A DNA stretch of 52,206 nucleotides from Balneolaceae bacterium UBA3186 (GTDB lineage: Bacteria > Bacteroidota > Rhodothermia > Balneolales > Balneolaceae): NCBI GenBank assembly GCA_002364085.1, contig DEXK01000020.1, positions 91,162 through 143,367 on the forward strand, given 5' to 3'. The stretch's first letter is position 1, and the number at the start of each line of letters is the position of its first letter. Under the pieces are notes generated by a model. That model had not been told where the DNA came from. It saw only the letters and a program-made list of their open reading frames with translations, and did no database searches. The position numbers and the translations under genes are program-made. Shown here in pieces: positions 51,911-52,206 of the stretch.

Positions 51911-52206
51911 ATGAATCAGAAGAAATTACCAAACCGACGATCCATGCGTTTGCAGGGTTATGATTATTCCAGCCCGGGATTTTATTTCATCACCATTTGT
52001 ACCAACCAAAAAGAATGTTTATTCGGAGGTGTGATCAATGGGGAAATGCATATGAATGAATGTGGGGTGGTTGCATCAAATTATTTGAAACAAATTGACA
52101 CCAGATACCCAAATACCATTATTCATGAACATATTGTTATGCCTAATCATATTCATGTTATCATTGAAATTGTTAATACAATCCCCTTTGTAGGGGCGAT
52201 TCATGA
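51911..52206 (+). CDS. RAYT (REP-associated tyrosine transposase, Y1/HUH family), 5' part
   Basis: Partial gene (98 codons; runs off the window end). The N-terminus MNQKKLPNRRSMRLQGYDYS and FYFITICTNQKECLFG match the Y1 transposase/RAYT family, and MPNHIHVII (about 77-85) is the HUH motif with both His; the catalytic Tyr lies beyond the window. A REP half-site (GTAGGGGCGATTCATGA, 52190-52206) is inside the reading frame and is translated as VGAIH, so the gene carries its own REP as coding sequence. The palindrome 81 bp upstream is the partner element it is presumed to mobilise. Confidence 0.85.
   Translation, partial: MNQKKLPNRRSMRLQGYDYSSPGFYFITICTNQKECLFGGVINGEMHMNECGVVASNYLKQIDTRYPNTIIHEHIVMPNHIHVIIEIVNTIPFVGAIH

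Overview
The window looks like a chromosomal segment from the Bacteroidota/Balneolota/Rhodothermota group, most likely a Balneola-like bacterium. Supporting signs are the low GC, a Type IX secretion sorting tail that reads NYPNPFNPST, many outer-membrane beta-barrel and signal-peptide proteins, an OmpA protein with thrombospondin-3-like calcium repeats, a two-component-propeller histidine kinase and a DUF3127 protein. The lineage is inferred from these features only; I saw no rRNA, tRNA, CRISPR array or complete insertion sequence.

Region by region. 0-4.3 kb: DNA polymerase IV, a small barrel protein, then an ECF sigma factor with a zinc-less anti-sigma-like membrane protein and a secreted protein in one overlapping operon. 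4.4-14.9 kb: housekeeping and envelope genes (Aat transferase, HExxHxxGxxH metalloprotease, AGCS symporter, lipid kinase, DinB-fold protein, MarC, fRMsr-like GAF protein, TerB-like protein, DUF6174-like lipoprotein, MscS). 14.5-18.2 kb: an ABC transporter operon with lgt between permease and ATPase. 18.2-32.4 kb: two barrel proteins, UvrA, a secreted amidohydrolase, a TSGGSI-repeat DUF4097 protein, a membrane gluzincin with a YCII partner, nitroreductase, OmpA, thioredoxin and VOC proteins. 32.4-41.8 kb: a T9SS cargo protein, a LuxR-type response regulator, a 1046-residue propeller histidine kinase, and a second kinase with an NMT1-like periplasmic sensor and PAS domains. Related CGAA..GGTATT motifs lie beside the cargo, regulator and propeller-kinase genes.

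42.2-44.36 kb is an island dense in palindromic and CTCTGTG-type repeats. Within it a small DUF559 (Vsr-like) nuclease gene sits exactly between two 143-bp direct repeats whose hairpin stems are kept although the loops differ. 45.4-50.2 kb is an AT-rich, defence-like cluster set between two visibly GC-richer metabolic genes: an HNH nuclease whose N-terminus resembles phosphorothioate-DNA-binding McrA proteins, a NUDIX hydrolase, and a 1125-residue PLD-nuclease/helicase/DUF3427 protein that ends in a complete LexA-type self-cleaving domain (Ala-Gly site, Ser, Lys). This helicase-autoprotease fusion is the strongest candidate for a little-described system. The window ends in a REP palindrome and the 5' part of a RAYT (REP-associated tyrosine transposase) gene that has a REP half-site inside its own reading frame.
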